From JAXDLH01 sp034666705 (GTDB lineage Bacteria; Chloroflexota; UBA6077; SHYK01): a stretch of 64,000 nucleotides of DNA. The stretch is taken from positions 16,791-80,790 of the forward strand of contig JAXDLH010000288.1 in the NCBI GenBank assembly GCA_034666705.1, read 5' to 3'. The translations under genes and the position numbers were made by a program. Under the pieces are notes generated by a model. The model did not search any database, was not told where the DNA came from, and was given only the letters and a program-made list of their open reading frames with translations. Positions within the stretch are counted from its first letter, which is position 1. The number at the start of each line of letters is the position of its first letter. Positions 1-9,087 of the stretch are shown piece after piece.

Positions 1-67
1 TCCGCTCCCGCGATCATAGAGCATCGCCCTGAGGGTACCAGCGAACGGGGCCTCGTGGGCAGCTCGA

Positions 68-76
68 TGTTATACT
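68..76 (+). promoter_or_regulatory. Extended -10 promoter candidate for rpsF operon
   Basis: TGT followed by TATACT fits the TGn-TATAAT extended -10 pattern. No good -35 hexamer lies 17 nt upstream. Transcription would begin near position 83, giving a GC-rich leader of about 95 nt before rpsF. The first 67 bases of the window hold nothing I can assign. Confidence 0.4.
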
Positions 77-177
77 TGCGGGTTGCGTGCATTGTGACCT
101 TTCTGCCCTTGCGCCCGCCGGCCGTCGCACCGGGCCGGGACGAGGCCAGGGCAATCCCATAGAAAGGAGGTGCTCTA

Positions 178-462
178 CTGCACGAGTATGAGTTGATGTT
201 CATCCTGCCGACCGATCTAGATGAAGAGGGTGTGACAGGCGCCACCGACCGCGTCCGCGGCTTCGTCAGCGCGCGCGGTGGCGAGATCCACAGTGTTGAC
301 CTGTGGGGCCGACGGCGGCTCTCTTACCCAATCGACCGTCGCTCCGAGGGCGCGTATCACGTCGCGCGCTTCTCGATGGCTCCAGACCAGACGGCCGATC
401 TCGACCGGATTCTTCGACTGAACGAGCAGATTCTTCGGCACATCATCATTAGCGTTGATTGA
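178..462 (+). CDS. rpsF: 30S ribosomal protein S6
   Basis: S6 is a small-subunit ribosomal protein that pairs with S18 on the platform of the 30S subunit. The 94-residue product matches the usual S6 length and keeps the N-terminal YELMFI pattern and the later RRLSYPI and YHVARF strands. A strong Shine-Dalgarno (AAAGGAGG, ending at 170) sits 7 nt before a CTG at 178. The only nearby conventional codons, TTG 193 and ATG 196, are more than 20 nt from it and would remove the conserved YEL residues. I therefore choose CTG 178. It is first in the classic rpsF-ssb-rpsR operon. Confidence 0.93.
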   Translation: MHEYELMFILPTDLDEEGVTGATDRVRGFVSARGGEIHSVDLWGRRRLSYPIDRRSEGAYHVARFSMAPDQTADLDRILRLNEQILRHIIISVD

Positions 463-490
463 CAGGGTGTAAGGAGAGAGGGAGAGAACG

Positions 491-895
491 ATGGCCGGCC
501 TCTGCAAAGCCACGATTATCGGGAATCTCGGCGGCGATCCGGAGATGCGCTACACACCGAACGGGCGGGCGTTTACAACGTTCAACGTCGCGTGCAATCG
601 CACGTATACGACTCCCGAAGGCGAGCGCCGCGAGGAGACTGAGTGGTTCCGGGTGACCGCATGGGCCCGCCTGGCCGAGCTTTGCAGCCAGTTCCTGAGC
701 AAGGGCCGCCGCGTGTATATCGAGGGGCGACTTTCGTCTCGCACCTGGGAAGGTGCGGACGGCCAGCGCCGTTTTAGCCTCGAGATCGCAGCGAGCGAGA
801 TGGTTCTGCTCGACTCGCGCCCACGCGGCGAATCCTCGGGCGAGGGCCACATGGGCATGGAAGAGCCGAGCGATCTGGATTCGATCCCCTTCTAG
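491..895 (+). CDS. ssb: Single-stranded DNA-binding protein
   Basis: SSB coats single-stranded DNA during replication, recombination and repair. The 134-residue product starts MAGLCKATIIGNLGGDPEMR, the usual first strand of the OB fold, and contains the WFRVTAW and GRRVYIEGRL strands. It ends in DLDSIPF, the acidic C-terminal tip that docks SSB partner proteins. The linker between the OB fold (about residues 1-105) and the tip is short, about 20 residues. It lies between rpsF and rpsR in the conserved operon order. A purine-rich GGAGAGAGGGAGAG stretch precedes the ATG. Confidence 0.95.
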   Translation: MAGLCKATIIGNLGGDPEMRYTPNGRAFTTFNVACNRTYTTPEGERREETEWFRVTAWARLAELCSQFLSKGRRVYIEGRLSSRTWEGADGQRRFSLEIAASEMVLLDSRPRGESSGEGHMGMEEPSDLDSIPF

Positions 896-931
896 CACGC
901 ACCACACCACATACGCGAACCGAGGATTTGA

Positions 932-1345
932 ATGACAGAAGAGAACGTAGGTCGCCCAGCGCCCCCGATGGGCCCGGGCGGACCCGGCGGCCCAGGCGGG
1001 CCAATGGGTGGCGGGCCCGGTGGACCGGGGGGCCCGGGTGGCGGACCTGGAGGCCCGGGCGGTCGACCGCCGATGCGCCGTGGCGGAGGCCGCGGTCGCT
1101 ACCCACCGCGTCGTCGCGTGTGCCAGTTCTGCGTCGATAAGATCAAGCACGTCGATTACAAGGACGTGAGTCGGCTCCGCCGCTACCTCTCCGACCGTGC
1201 CAAGATCGAGCCGCGACGGAAGACCGGTACGTGCGCACACCACCAGCGCCAACTCTCGGTGGCGCTCAAGCGAGCGCGCTTTATGGCGCTGCTGCCGTAC
1301 ACGGCGGAGCATATCCGGCAGAGCGGCATGGTAATGCGGGGCTAA
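932..1345 (+). CDS. rpsR: 30S ribosomal protein S18 with Gly/Pro-rich N-terminal extension
   Basis: S18 binds S6 and 16S rRNA in the small-subunit platform. The S18 core occupies roughly residues 60-137 ([18 protein letters not shown], then [19 protein letters not shown], then [18 protein letters not shown] sequence) and keeps CxxC and a later Cys-Ala-His-His that may bind zinc. Upstream is an unusual extension of about 55 residues made of GGP/GPGG repeats resembling a collagen-like low-complexity tract, followed by an Arg/Gly patch. Normal S18 is 70-90 residues. Frame and stop are intact, and no better start lies next to the core, so the extension appears to be translated. Confidence 0.93.
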   Translation: MTEENVGRPAPPMGPGGPGGPGGPMGGGPGGPGGPGGGPGGPGGRPPMRRGGGRGRYPPRRRVCQFCVDKIKHVDYKDVSRLRRYLSDRAKIEPRRKTGTCAHHQRQLSVALKRARFMALLPYTAEHIRQSGMVMRG

Positions 1346-1418
1346 CTCCCCGTACACTGCCGCAGCACATTACGTAAGTAGAACCGGGTTGGTAGTCCCA
1401 CCCGGAGGATGGTTAGCT

Positions 1419-2807
1419 GTGTCTCGCGAGGGAATCGACAACGTAGGACGCCGAGGACGACGCCCGGGCGATGCTGCTCAAGCATCGGCGGCGCGTCCGA
1501 CGGCTCGTGCGCTTTCGCGCCGGGCGCGCGAGCAATTGCAGCGCCGCATTCTGTTCGCCAGCGCCGGCGCCGTGGGGCTGCTCGCGCTCTCGATCGTCGG
1601 CTTCGGCGCGGTCAAGGAGCTCCTCTGGTTCCCGGCGCAGCCCGTGGCGGTGGTGTTCGGGGACTCGATCACGCTCCGCGGCTATACCGACGCCCTCACA
1701 GATCAGATGCGTCAACTGCAGGCGCAGGTAGCGCAGGCGAGCAATAATGGCCAGAACCCGAATGCCATCAGCGGCTCGGTCGATAAGCTGATCAACGCCC
1801 AAGAGACGCTCCCCGAGGACGTGCTCGACCAGCAAATCGAACAGTCGGTGATCGCGCACGAGGCGAAGGTGCGCGGGCTCAGCGTCCAGCCGTCGGACAT
1901 CGACAACCGCGTCAATCAACTGCTCGCCGACCAACGGGCAGTGCTGAATGCGCCGACGCCCACGCCTACGTCGACGTTCACTCCACGACCGACCGCGACG
2001 GAGCTTCCCGAAGGGTTCGTACCAACGCCAACGGCCACACCGTCGCCAACTCAGGACCCGAACCTTCCGACCCCGGTGCCCAGCCCGACGGCGACGCTCG
2101 ACCCGCTGACTCCAACGGTCACACGCACGCCGTTCCCAACTCGCGAGACGTCAACGCCGGTCACCACCGCTACGCCAGCACCGACGCTCCTGCCCGATGA
2201 GTTCCAGAAGGCGTACGACACGGTGAAATCGGCACTCAAGTCGGAATCGACCTATCGCGCCAGCGTGGCGCAGCAACTGCTCCGCGACAAGGTGAAGGAC
2301 GCTCTCGGCGCCGACCTGCCAACCCATGGCCCTCGAGCGCACGTGCTGCGGCTCGCCACCTCGACCAAGGACGAGGCGCGGGTGGCGATCATCCAGCTGG
2401 CGCAGGGCTTCCCGGTCGAGACCATTGCCGACGACGCGAATGCCCACCCGGTTGAGGGGCGCACGAGCGGCGACCTTGGCTGGGTCGCGAAAGGCGCCGA
2501 ATCGCCAGAGTTCGACGACATGGTGTTCTCATCGGATACGCCGCTCAACGATTGGACCGACCCGTTCCCGGTGGGCAATCACTTCGAGGTCATCAGCATC
2601 GTCGAACGGCAGGATGACGGCCCCTACGACGGTCTGAACACGTCGAAGATGAAAGACCGCCGGTTCAATGAGTGGCTGGCGCAAGCGAAGCAGTCGACTG
2701 AGATCATTCGCGACCTCAGCCCGCAGGAGCGCCAGTGGGCCGTGGATCGTGCCTCAAAGGGCATCTTCAGCACGTCCAACGATACACGCGGCGGTGCGGC
2801 CCGCTAA
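1419..2807 (+). CDS. Membrane-anchored peptidyl-prolyl isomerase, SurA/PrsA (parvulin) type
   Basis: The product probably assists folding of exported proteins. It has a basic cytoplasmic N-terminus (about 45 residues), one membrane segment (SAGAVGLLALSIVGFGAVK), a SurA_N-like helical region containing VLDQQIEQSVIAHEAKVRG, a Thr/Pro-rich linker of about 80 residues, and a C-terminal parvulin-like domain (RAHVLRLATS, then GDLGWVAKGAESPEFDD, then FEVISIVERQD). The linker splits the SurA_N helices, which is odd. I chose GTG 1419 because GGAGG lies 10 nt upstream. Enzymatic activity is inferred from family resemblance only. It follows rpsR and ends before a strong palindrome. Confidence 0.7.
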   Translation: MSREGIDNVGRRGRRPGDAAQASAARPTARALSRRAREQLQRRILFASAGAVGLLALSIVGFGAVKELLWFPAQPVAVVFGDSITLRGYTDALTDQMRQLQAQVAQASNNGQNPNAISGSVDKLINAQETLPEDVLDQQIEQSVIAHEAKVRGLSVQPSDIDNRVNQLLADQRAVLNAPTPTPTSTFTPRPTATELPEGFVPTPTATPSPTQDPNLPTPVPSPTATLDPLTPTVTRTPFPTRETSTPVTTATPAPTLLPDEFQKAYDTVKSALKSESTYRASVAQQLLRDKVKDALGADLPTHGPRAHVLRLATSTKDEARVAIIQLAQGFPVETIADDANAHPVEGRTSGDLGWVAKGAESPEFDDMVFSSDTPLNDWTDPFPVGNHFEVISIVERQDDGPYDGLNTSKMKDRRFNEWLAQAKQSTEIIRDLSPQERQWAVDRASKGIFSTSNDTRGGAAR

Positions 2808-2830
2808 ACGGCAAGCCAGCCACACGAGGG

Positions 2831-2872
2831 CAAGGAAGGCCGGGACACCAACTGGTGTCCCGGCCTTCCTTG
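2831..2872. terminator. Perfect 20-bp inverted repeat, probable bidirectional terminator
   Basis: Two perfectly complementary 20-nt arms (2831-2850 and 2853-2872) are separated by only AC. The hairpin lies just after the parvulin-like gene and before the oppositely oriented tRNA-Leu. There is no U-tract on either side, so termination is inferred from position and stem strength. Confidence 0.6.
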
Positions 2873-2976
2873 CGTACGCCATTCCTATTGAGCGTCTTGC
2901 AGGAGCAATGGCCGTGCAGGTCGATGCCCCTGGAGGGCAACACCGCATCAGCGATCGGCGCGCGTCAGCGTTTGGG

Positions 2977-3057
2977 TGCCGAGGGCGGGACTCGAACCCG
3001 CACGCCTTGCGGCCGCGCTTTTTAAGAGCGCTGCGTCTGCCATTCCGCCACCCCGGC
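2977..3057 (-). tRNA. tRNA-Leu (anticodon UAA)
   Basis: Read on the minus strand, this folds as a complete class II tRNA. The acceptor pairs GCCGGGG with CCTCGGC, and the discriminator is A. The anticodon stem GCGCT/AGCGC encloses loop CTTAAAA (anticodon UAA). There is a long variable arm and a T arm with GGTTCGAGTCC. The 3' CCA is not encoded (the next bases read CCC). It decodes UUA/UUG. Confidence 0.97.
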
Positions 3058-3129
3058 ACGGGTGGTGTGCGTCGAGAAGCCCCGAGCGAGCGGTGTGATT
3101 ATGCCCGAAGGGGAGACCCAGGCTCCGCG

Positions 3130-3909
3130 CTAGCGGTGTGGTGGTGGCGGTCGACGAGGTCCGCTGGGCGCACCCGTGCGATTCTCGTTCGGTGGGCGAT
3201 GGTTGTTGTTGCCGCCACCGTCGTTGCGGCGGGGCGGACCGCTTGGCGTGCGCTGCTGCGGCGGGCGACCCGGCTGCCGGTTGCCGCCGTCGATGCGACC
3301 CCGGAAGCCTGTGTTCTGTTGTGGCTGCCGCTCCTGGCGCTCGCGGAACGCGGGCTGGCGCTCCTCACCCACGAGCGACCGATAGATGTGTGCCACCGTG
3401 CACATCTCCTCCAGCAGCGAGAGCACCCGCAGCGCGTCGGCGAGGTCCTCACCTCGGGCGAACACACCGTGGCCGCGCAACGCGACGACGCGCGTATCCC
3501 GGAGCGTGCGTGAGATGATCTGGGCGATGTCCGGCGAGGCGATCGTGCGCTGCGAGATCAGCACCGGAACGCTGCCCAACGACTCCACACCCTCGTCCGC
3601 CGCTGGTGACAGCCGGTCCTCGATGAGTGAGAGCGCCATCGTGGACGGCGGGCGGGCGAAGATCACCGCATGGGCGTCCGTTTGCCGGTAAATCGCCTGG
3701 TGGACCAGCACCTCATCGGGCGCCGCATCAGGCACCGTATCTTCGATGCCGAACCCAAGCAGGTCCTCGGCGTCGAGATGGCCCAACATCGCGCCGCGGC
3801 GTGAGATGTGGACCTGCCCATCGTCGCGCACGCTCAGCGAGCCCGAGTGCGAGCTGACGAGGCCCGTCAGGTACATGTCGCGGCCAATCAACTGGAACGA
3901 GTCGATCAC
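3130..3909 (-). CDS. Class II aldolase/adducin-fold protein with degenerate metal site and disordered tail
   Basis: Residues 1-185 resemble the class II aldolase/adducin fold (L-fuculose-phosphate aldolase family): GLVSSHSGSLSVRDDGQVHI near the start, PDEVLVHQAIYRQ, and RGHGVFARGEDLADAL. In active members the central strand carries His-x-His zinc ligands. Here the matching segment reads AVIFARPPS, so both histidines are missing, and only the later GHG histidine remains. The last 70 or so residues are a Gln/Pro/Arg/Gly/Asn-rich, probably unstructured tail. A catalytic aldolase role is therefore doubtful, and a binding or adducin-like role is possible. It is a single gene with no operon partner. 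Confidence 0.7.
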   Translation of the reverse strand: MIDSFQLIGRDMYLTGLVSSHSGSLSVRDDGQVHISRRGAMLGHLDAEDLLGFGIEDTVPDAAPDEVLVHQAIYRQTDAHAVIFARPPSTMALSLIEDRLSPAADEGVESLGSVPVLISQRTIASPDIAQIISRTLRDTRVVALRGHGVFARGEDLADALRVLSLLEEMCTVAHIYRSLVGEERQPAFRERQERQPQQNTGFRGRIDGGNRQPGRPPQQRTPSGPPRRNDGGGNNNHRPPNENRTGAPSGPRRPPPPHR

Positions 3910-4059
3910 GAAGACCTCCGGGACAGCAGTCCGGATGATGACCGGAGCGGATACAGCAGTGCCGAAGCCCGCTCCGAGGTTGTGACGGTCTAGCGCGTAG
4001 GGCAGAACAACGTGCGTCGCGTACGTACCGATGCAAACGTTATGGAAGGTTGCGCAGGA

Positions 4060-4392
4060 GGAGAGTAAGCCAGATTCTGTTCATGGCGACCATCTGTCTG
4101 TTCGATCCGTGAACCGAACTCCGCTCTGTGCGGATGCCCCGTACCCTGGCCTCGGCGAGCAGCGTCAACGGCCATGCTTCGGGTTGCAGCGGGGGGGATT
4201 ACCCTTTTCACTCCCCGATCGAGGTCGAGGCCTTGGTCTCTGTGGCTCTAACCGCCGGTTACCCGGCCCCGGCTTACGCCAGGCACCCTGCTCTATGCTG
4301 TCTGGACTTTCCTCTCCGACGTGGTCGGAGCGGCCGCCCTTCCTCCCGCTTGGTGACCGACCCTTTTCGGGGACGGCCCACGGAGTATACCA
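4060..4392 (-). ncRNA. rnpB: RNase P RNA component
   Basis: On the minus strand this region carries the P4 5' signature GAGGAAAGTCC (4314-4304), followed by an AGCAGGGTGCC element, a GGGGAGTGAAAAGGGTAA segment, and the 3' signature ACAGAATCTGGCTTAC (4080-4065). These are the hallmark conserved blocks of bacterial RNase P RNA, which matures tRNA 5' ends. The boundaries are approximate because I could not pair P1 confidently. No protein gene fits here. Confidence 0.9.
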
Positions 4393-4423
4393 TGCCAATA
4401 CATGACGATTTCAGGAGGAGAGG

Positions 4424-4927
4424 TTGTCCACTAACCTCGGGCCGCATCTCCCGGACGCGCTCGTCGACTTCTTTGCCGGCAACGATCTGCCCGCACGACT
4501 GGGCCACGCTTGCCTGCTAGTGACGCAAGGCGCCGATACCTTTCCGCATCCGGCGTTCGTAACTGCGGGCGAGCTCGTCGCCGGCGACCCGGACACGCTG
4601 CGGGTCGCCTTATACGCGAATTCGTCGGCGTCGCGAAACCTGCGCGAGCGTCCAGCCCTCGCGATCTGCCTCGCACTTGAGGAATGCGCATACTACGTCA
4701 AGGCGGAGGCTGAACCGTTCGAGCTGCACGACCCGGCGGTCGAAGGGCTCGCCGTCTTCACCATCCGGCCGCGCCACGTGCTGCGTGATGCAGAGGAAGG
4801 CGCTGAGGTCACGTCGGGCTTCCGGTATCGTGACCTTCGCGGGGACGAGGCAGTGCTCGCCCAGTGGCGGCCGATCGTGGCTGCGCTGCGGGATAGCTTC
4901 GCGCCGAGCGTGGGGACCACGCCTTGA
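4424..4927 (+). CDS. Pyridoxamine 5'-phosphate oxidase-like (split-barrel) family protein
   Basis: The 167-residue protein has the look of the flavin/PNPOx-like split barrel: a first helix DALVDFFAG, strands around ACLLVTQGADTFPHPAFV, LRVALYANSSASRNLRERPALAICL and AYYVKAEAE. Such proteins bind FMN, F420 or heme, and the ligand here is unknown. TTG 4424 is chosen because AGGAGGAG lies immediately upstream. It is alone between rnpB (opposite strand) and the guaB promoter. Function is not assignable beyond the fold. Confidence 0.6.
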   Translation: MSTNLGPHLPDALVDFFAGNDLPARLGHACLLVTQGADTFPHPAFVTAGELVAGDPDTLRVALYANSSASRNLRERPALAICLALEECAYYVKAEAEPFELHDPAVEGLAVFTIRPRHVLRDAEEGAEVTSGFRYRDLRGDEAVLAQWRPIVAALRDSFAPSVGTTP

Positions 4928-4984
4928 TGTCACTGGCGGCTGCATATTGCGCCGATCGGCACGGAGGGTACGACGAGACAGGCT

Positions 4985-4993
4985 GATATAATC
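4985..4993 (+). promoter_or_regulatory. Extended -10 promoter for guaB
   Basis: TGA followed by a perfect TATAAT makes an extended -10. The -35 region is weak. The start of transcription would fall at about 4999-5001, at an ATG that opens a 10-codon ORF ending at the terminator. Confidence 0.55.
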
Positions 4994-5030
4994 CTTCATG
5001 CAAGTAAGGTTTTTGAACGTTTCGTTTTGA

Positions 5031-5064
5031 CGCACGTGCCGCGCGGCACGTGCGTTTTGTTTTA
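5031..5064 (+). terminator. Intrinsic terminator in the guaB leader (attenuator candidate)
   Basis: A perfect 26-nt palindrome (5031-5056, 13-nt arms centred on CGCGCG) is followed by TTTTGTTTT. It lies 14 nt before the guaB start and downstream of the extended -10, so transcripts must read through it to reach guaB. It could alternatively end transcription of the preceding gene, but the promoter between them argues for a role in guaB control. Confidence 0.65.
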
Positions 5065-5065
5065 A

Positions 5066-6550
<1,485 letters not shown>

Positions 6551-6693
6551 GAATACTCTTACCCTGACATCCCCGTCTTGAGCGGCGTTGAATCACCCCT
6601 CGATCAAACGGGGACTTGGGGTCACTTGCCTCGCGGCTCGCTAGCAGCGCAGACGAAACGCATTATCGTGAGGCTGCAGGTTCCTTAGCCGAA

Positions 6694-6781
6694 GGATCCG
6701 TAGCCCCCGGCTATTGGAGGCACGGATCCCACGGCTGCGGCCTCGAGGATGACGACGCAGTTGTCCGCCAACTGCGTCGTC
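6694..6781. terminator. Two hairpins between convergent guaB and S41 peptidase genes
   Basis: The first stem pairs GGATCCGT (6694-6701) with ACGGATCC (6722-6729). The second pairs 13 nt perfectly (6751-6763 with 6769-6781) around a 5-nt loop. They sit in a 265-bp gap between genes that converge, so bidirectional termination is likely. No U-tract is present and nothing else is seen in the gap. Confidence 0.5.
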
Positions 6782-6815
6782 GCGCGTACCTTCAGCGACG
6801 AGTGAGCGGCCGTCG

Positions 6816-8186
6816 CTAGCGAGCGGCGAGTGCGGCAGTGTCGGCAGGCGTGCCCACGATGCTCTGCAGGTAGTCAACCGCCACTCCGAGCGCGGCGTCA
6901 TTCCCCGGGGCACCGGGCCGCCGGCCCGCCACCTCGAAGTCTGGCTGCACCCCGATGTGGTCCAGCGGCTGGCCGAGCCCTGAGTTCACGTGTACCGTGG
7001 TGATCTGCATTGCGGAGCCATCCGGCAGCGGGAACACCAGACTGCCGGCGACCGCGCCCGCTGACGTCTGGCCGAAGACCGGCGCGGCGCCCGCTTCCTG
7101 CATCGCCGCCGCCAGGATCTCGCCCATCGATGCCGTATTGCCATCGACGAGCACTACGACCGGCTTCTCCCATGTTGGCGCGCCGATCGTGTGTACCGTC
7201 GTCGTCCGGCCCCGCCGCGTGGTCTGCTGAAGCAGCGGCGTGCCATCCGGCAGGAAGAGTGTGGCGATGCGCCCACCGATATCCACACGGCCGCCGGGAT
7301 TCCCGCGCATATCGAGCACCATCGCGTCGAGACCCAGCACGTTGAAGCGATTGACCTGCGCCGCAACCTGCTCGTAGGCGGGCGGCCCCGTGAAGCCATT
7401 GAGTCGGACATAGCCCACGTTGTCGATAATCTTGGACTCGGTAATCGGGATCCGCACCACGCCGCGCTTGACAGAGATGTCGCGCGGGGCATCCCACCCT
7501 TCACGCAGCACCGTCAGGACGACGATGGTGTCGGCCTCGCCTCGGAGCTTCGCGCTGAGCTGCTCGGGTGCCAGCCCCGCTATTGGTGCGTGATCGACGG
7601 CGAGAAGCAGGTCGCCCTCTTCGAGGCCAGCAACCTCCGCCGGGCTGTCAGGGAATACGTGGCCAATCGCGAATGGATCACGCGTGAGCGAAGCGCCGAT
7701 ACCGACGTACCGCTGATTGCTCGAACTGAAATCCCTCTGATCCCGGTACGCGCTCGGACTGAGGTAGTTGGTGTGCTGGTCGTCGGCGGCTGCGGCCATC
7801 GCGCGCATCGCCGCCTGCGACACGCTCGTGGGCGACAGGTTCGCATCGACGCTTTGATTGAACACTGCACAATACTGACCAGCGAACACATCCCAATCAT
7901 CATCGGGAGACGCCGGCCAATTCGCAATCTGAATCGCCGCGTTGACCGTCTTCGACTCTTTTTGGATCTCCAGGTCCGCACCGGTACTGGCAGCACCCAA
8001 CAACGTCGGCGCCGGCAGCGGGTCCACGAAATAGCGCGTCAGAAGATCGTATGCCTTCCCGATCGCCGTGAGGCTGTTGGCAGCGGCATCGTCCTGGCAC
8101 TCGGTGGCCGCGCCAGCCTGAGTCGGCGGAAGGAGCAACGTGAGAGCGAAGAGGAGCGCGAACACTTTCTGCACGGGACTGTTCAC
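6816..8186 (-). CDS. Secreted S41-family (C-terminal processing type) peptidase, atypical active site
   Basis: A Sec signal peptide (FALLFALTLLLPPTQAGA) precedes an extracytoplasmic protein with a PDZ domain at about residues 150-235 (YVGIGASL, then GHVFPDSPAEVAGLEEGDLL) and an S41 core. The nucleophile region DGNTASMGEIL is present. The position of the usual CtpA lysine reads GQTSAGAVAG, with Ala where Lys is expected. A DDQHTNYL segment offers a His, as in tricorn-like members of the clan, so a Ser-His mechanism is conceivable. The start is GTG 8186, with GTG 8174 as an alternative. Substrate unknown. Confidence 0.8.
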   Translation of the reverse strand: MNSPVQKVFALLFALTLLLPPTQAGAATECQDDAAANSLTAIGKAYDLLTRYFVDPLPAPTLLGAASTGADLEIQKESKTVNAAIQIANWPASPDDDWDVFAGQYCAVFNQSVDANLSPTSVSQAAMRAMAAAADDQHTNYLSPSAYRDQRDFSSSNQRYVGIGASLTRDPFAIGHVFPDSPAEVAGLEEGDLLLAVDHAPIAGLAPEQLSAKLRGEADTIVVLTVLREGWDAPRDISVKRGVVRIPITESKIIDNVGYVRLNGFTGPPAYEQVAAQVNRFNVLGLDAMVLDMRGNPGGRVDIGGRIATLFLPDGTPLLQQTTRRGRTTTVHTIGAPTWEKPVVVLVDGNTASMGEILAAAMQEAGAAPVFGQTSAGAVAGSLVFPLPDGSAMQITTVHVNSGLGQPLDHIGVQPDFEVAGRRPGAPGNDAALGVAVDYLQSIVGTPADTAALAAR

Positions 8187-8246
8187 TCCCAGTAAGGATT
8201 AATGTCCAGGTAGCAGCTCGACCGGGTGCGGATATGATAGACGATT

Positions 8247-8999
8247 GTGACAACCGTATCGTGGCGAAAGACGTTGCGCATAAGCGTAGTCATCGTGATC
8301 TTCGCACTTTCGGGTGCGCTCGCAGGGTATGGCTCTCTAACGGTCAACGCGCAGGACTCTGCCACGGATCGTTCGCTCGTAGACGTGGCGCTGGATCCAG
8401 GCCACTCGACGTGGGATGTCGGCGCGGTGGGCGGCGAACTGCGTGAGTACGAGTTGACGCTCGACGTCGCCAATCGCGCGCGCGACAGGCTGACCGCCTG
8501 GGGCTATTCGGTTCGCATGACGCGCGAGGATTCGACGCGGGTCGCACCCACCGTGCCCTCGGATCCAACGGCGGCGGTAGCCACCGAGCAAATGGCGCGC
8601 ATCGCCGCCGCCAGCCCTGCCAGGATATTCGTCTCGATCCATTTCAATGGGTTCCCGGATGGGCGGTTACGAGGCACAGAGAGCTACTATGACGCCGAGA
8701 ATCATGGCGTCGAGAGCTATCAGCTCGCCGCGGCGCTCCAGGGCGAGGTTCGGTCAGCGCTGGCGAACGCGGGATACGTCGCCGTCGACCGCGGCGTCCA
8801 TCCGGATCTCGACGCTGGCAAGCCGTATGGCCACTTCTTCTCGCTGCGTGGCCCCTTCCCCAGCGCCCTGATCGAGAACCTGTTCCTCACCAACGAGCAG
8901 GACGCGACCGCCCTTCGCCAGAACGCCGTACGCGACGCGATCGGGCTTGGGATCGCTAAGGGGATTGCCTCATACCTGGAATCCAGCTCGGCCGATTGA
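8247..8999 (+). CDS. N-acetylmuramoyl-L-alanine amidase (Amidase_3)
   Basis: The enzyme cleaves the bond between MurNAc and the stem peptide in cell-wall turnover. The N-terminal membrane segment/signal (SVVIVIFALSGALAGYGS) is followed by the catalytic domain with the zinc ligands in order: DPGHS, GGELREYELT, SIHFNG, and the catalytic glutamate in LIENLF. Length (250 aa) is that of a single-domain exported amidase. A TATGAT box at 8233-8238 lies only 8 nt before the GTG and no Shine-Dalgarno is present, so the mRNA may be leaderless. Confidence 0.9.
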   Translation: MTTVSWRKTLRISVVIVIFALSGALAGYGSLTVNAQDSATDRSLVDVALDPGHSTWDVGAVGGELREYELTLDVANRARDRLTAWGYSVRMTREDSTRVAPTVPSDPTAAVATEQMARIAAASPARIFVSIHFNGFPDGRLRGTESYYDAENHGVESYQLAAALQGEVRSALANAGYVAVDRGVHPDLDAGKPYGHFFSLRGPFPSALIENLFLTNEQDATALRQNAVRDAIGLGIAKGIASYLESSSAD

Positions 9000-9087
9000 G
9001 CGCGCCTGCGTGATGACAGAATTCTAAGCATCAGGCGACGCTCCTACGCTACAGTGTGACCAATCTTTGCAGCGGAGTAGAAGGAAG

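Noticed and set aside
449..1357. 302-codon minus-strand ORF opposite ssb-rpsR
   Set aside because: Shadow of a conserved ribosomal operon; no recognisable domain or ribosome site.
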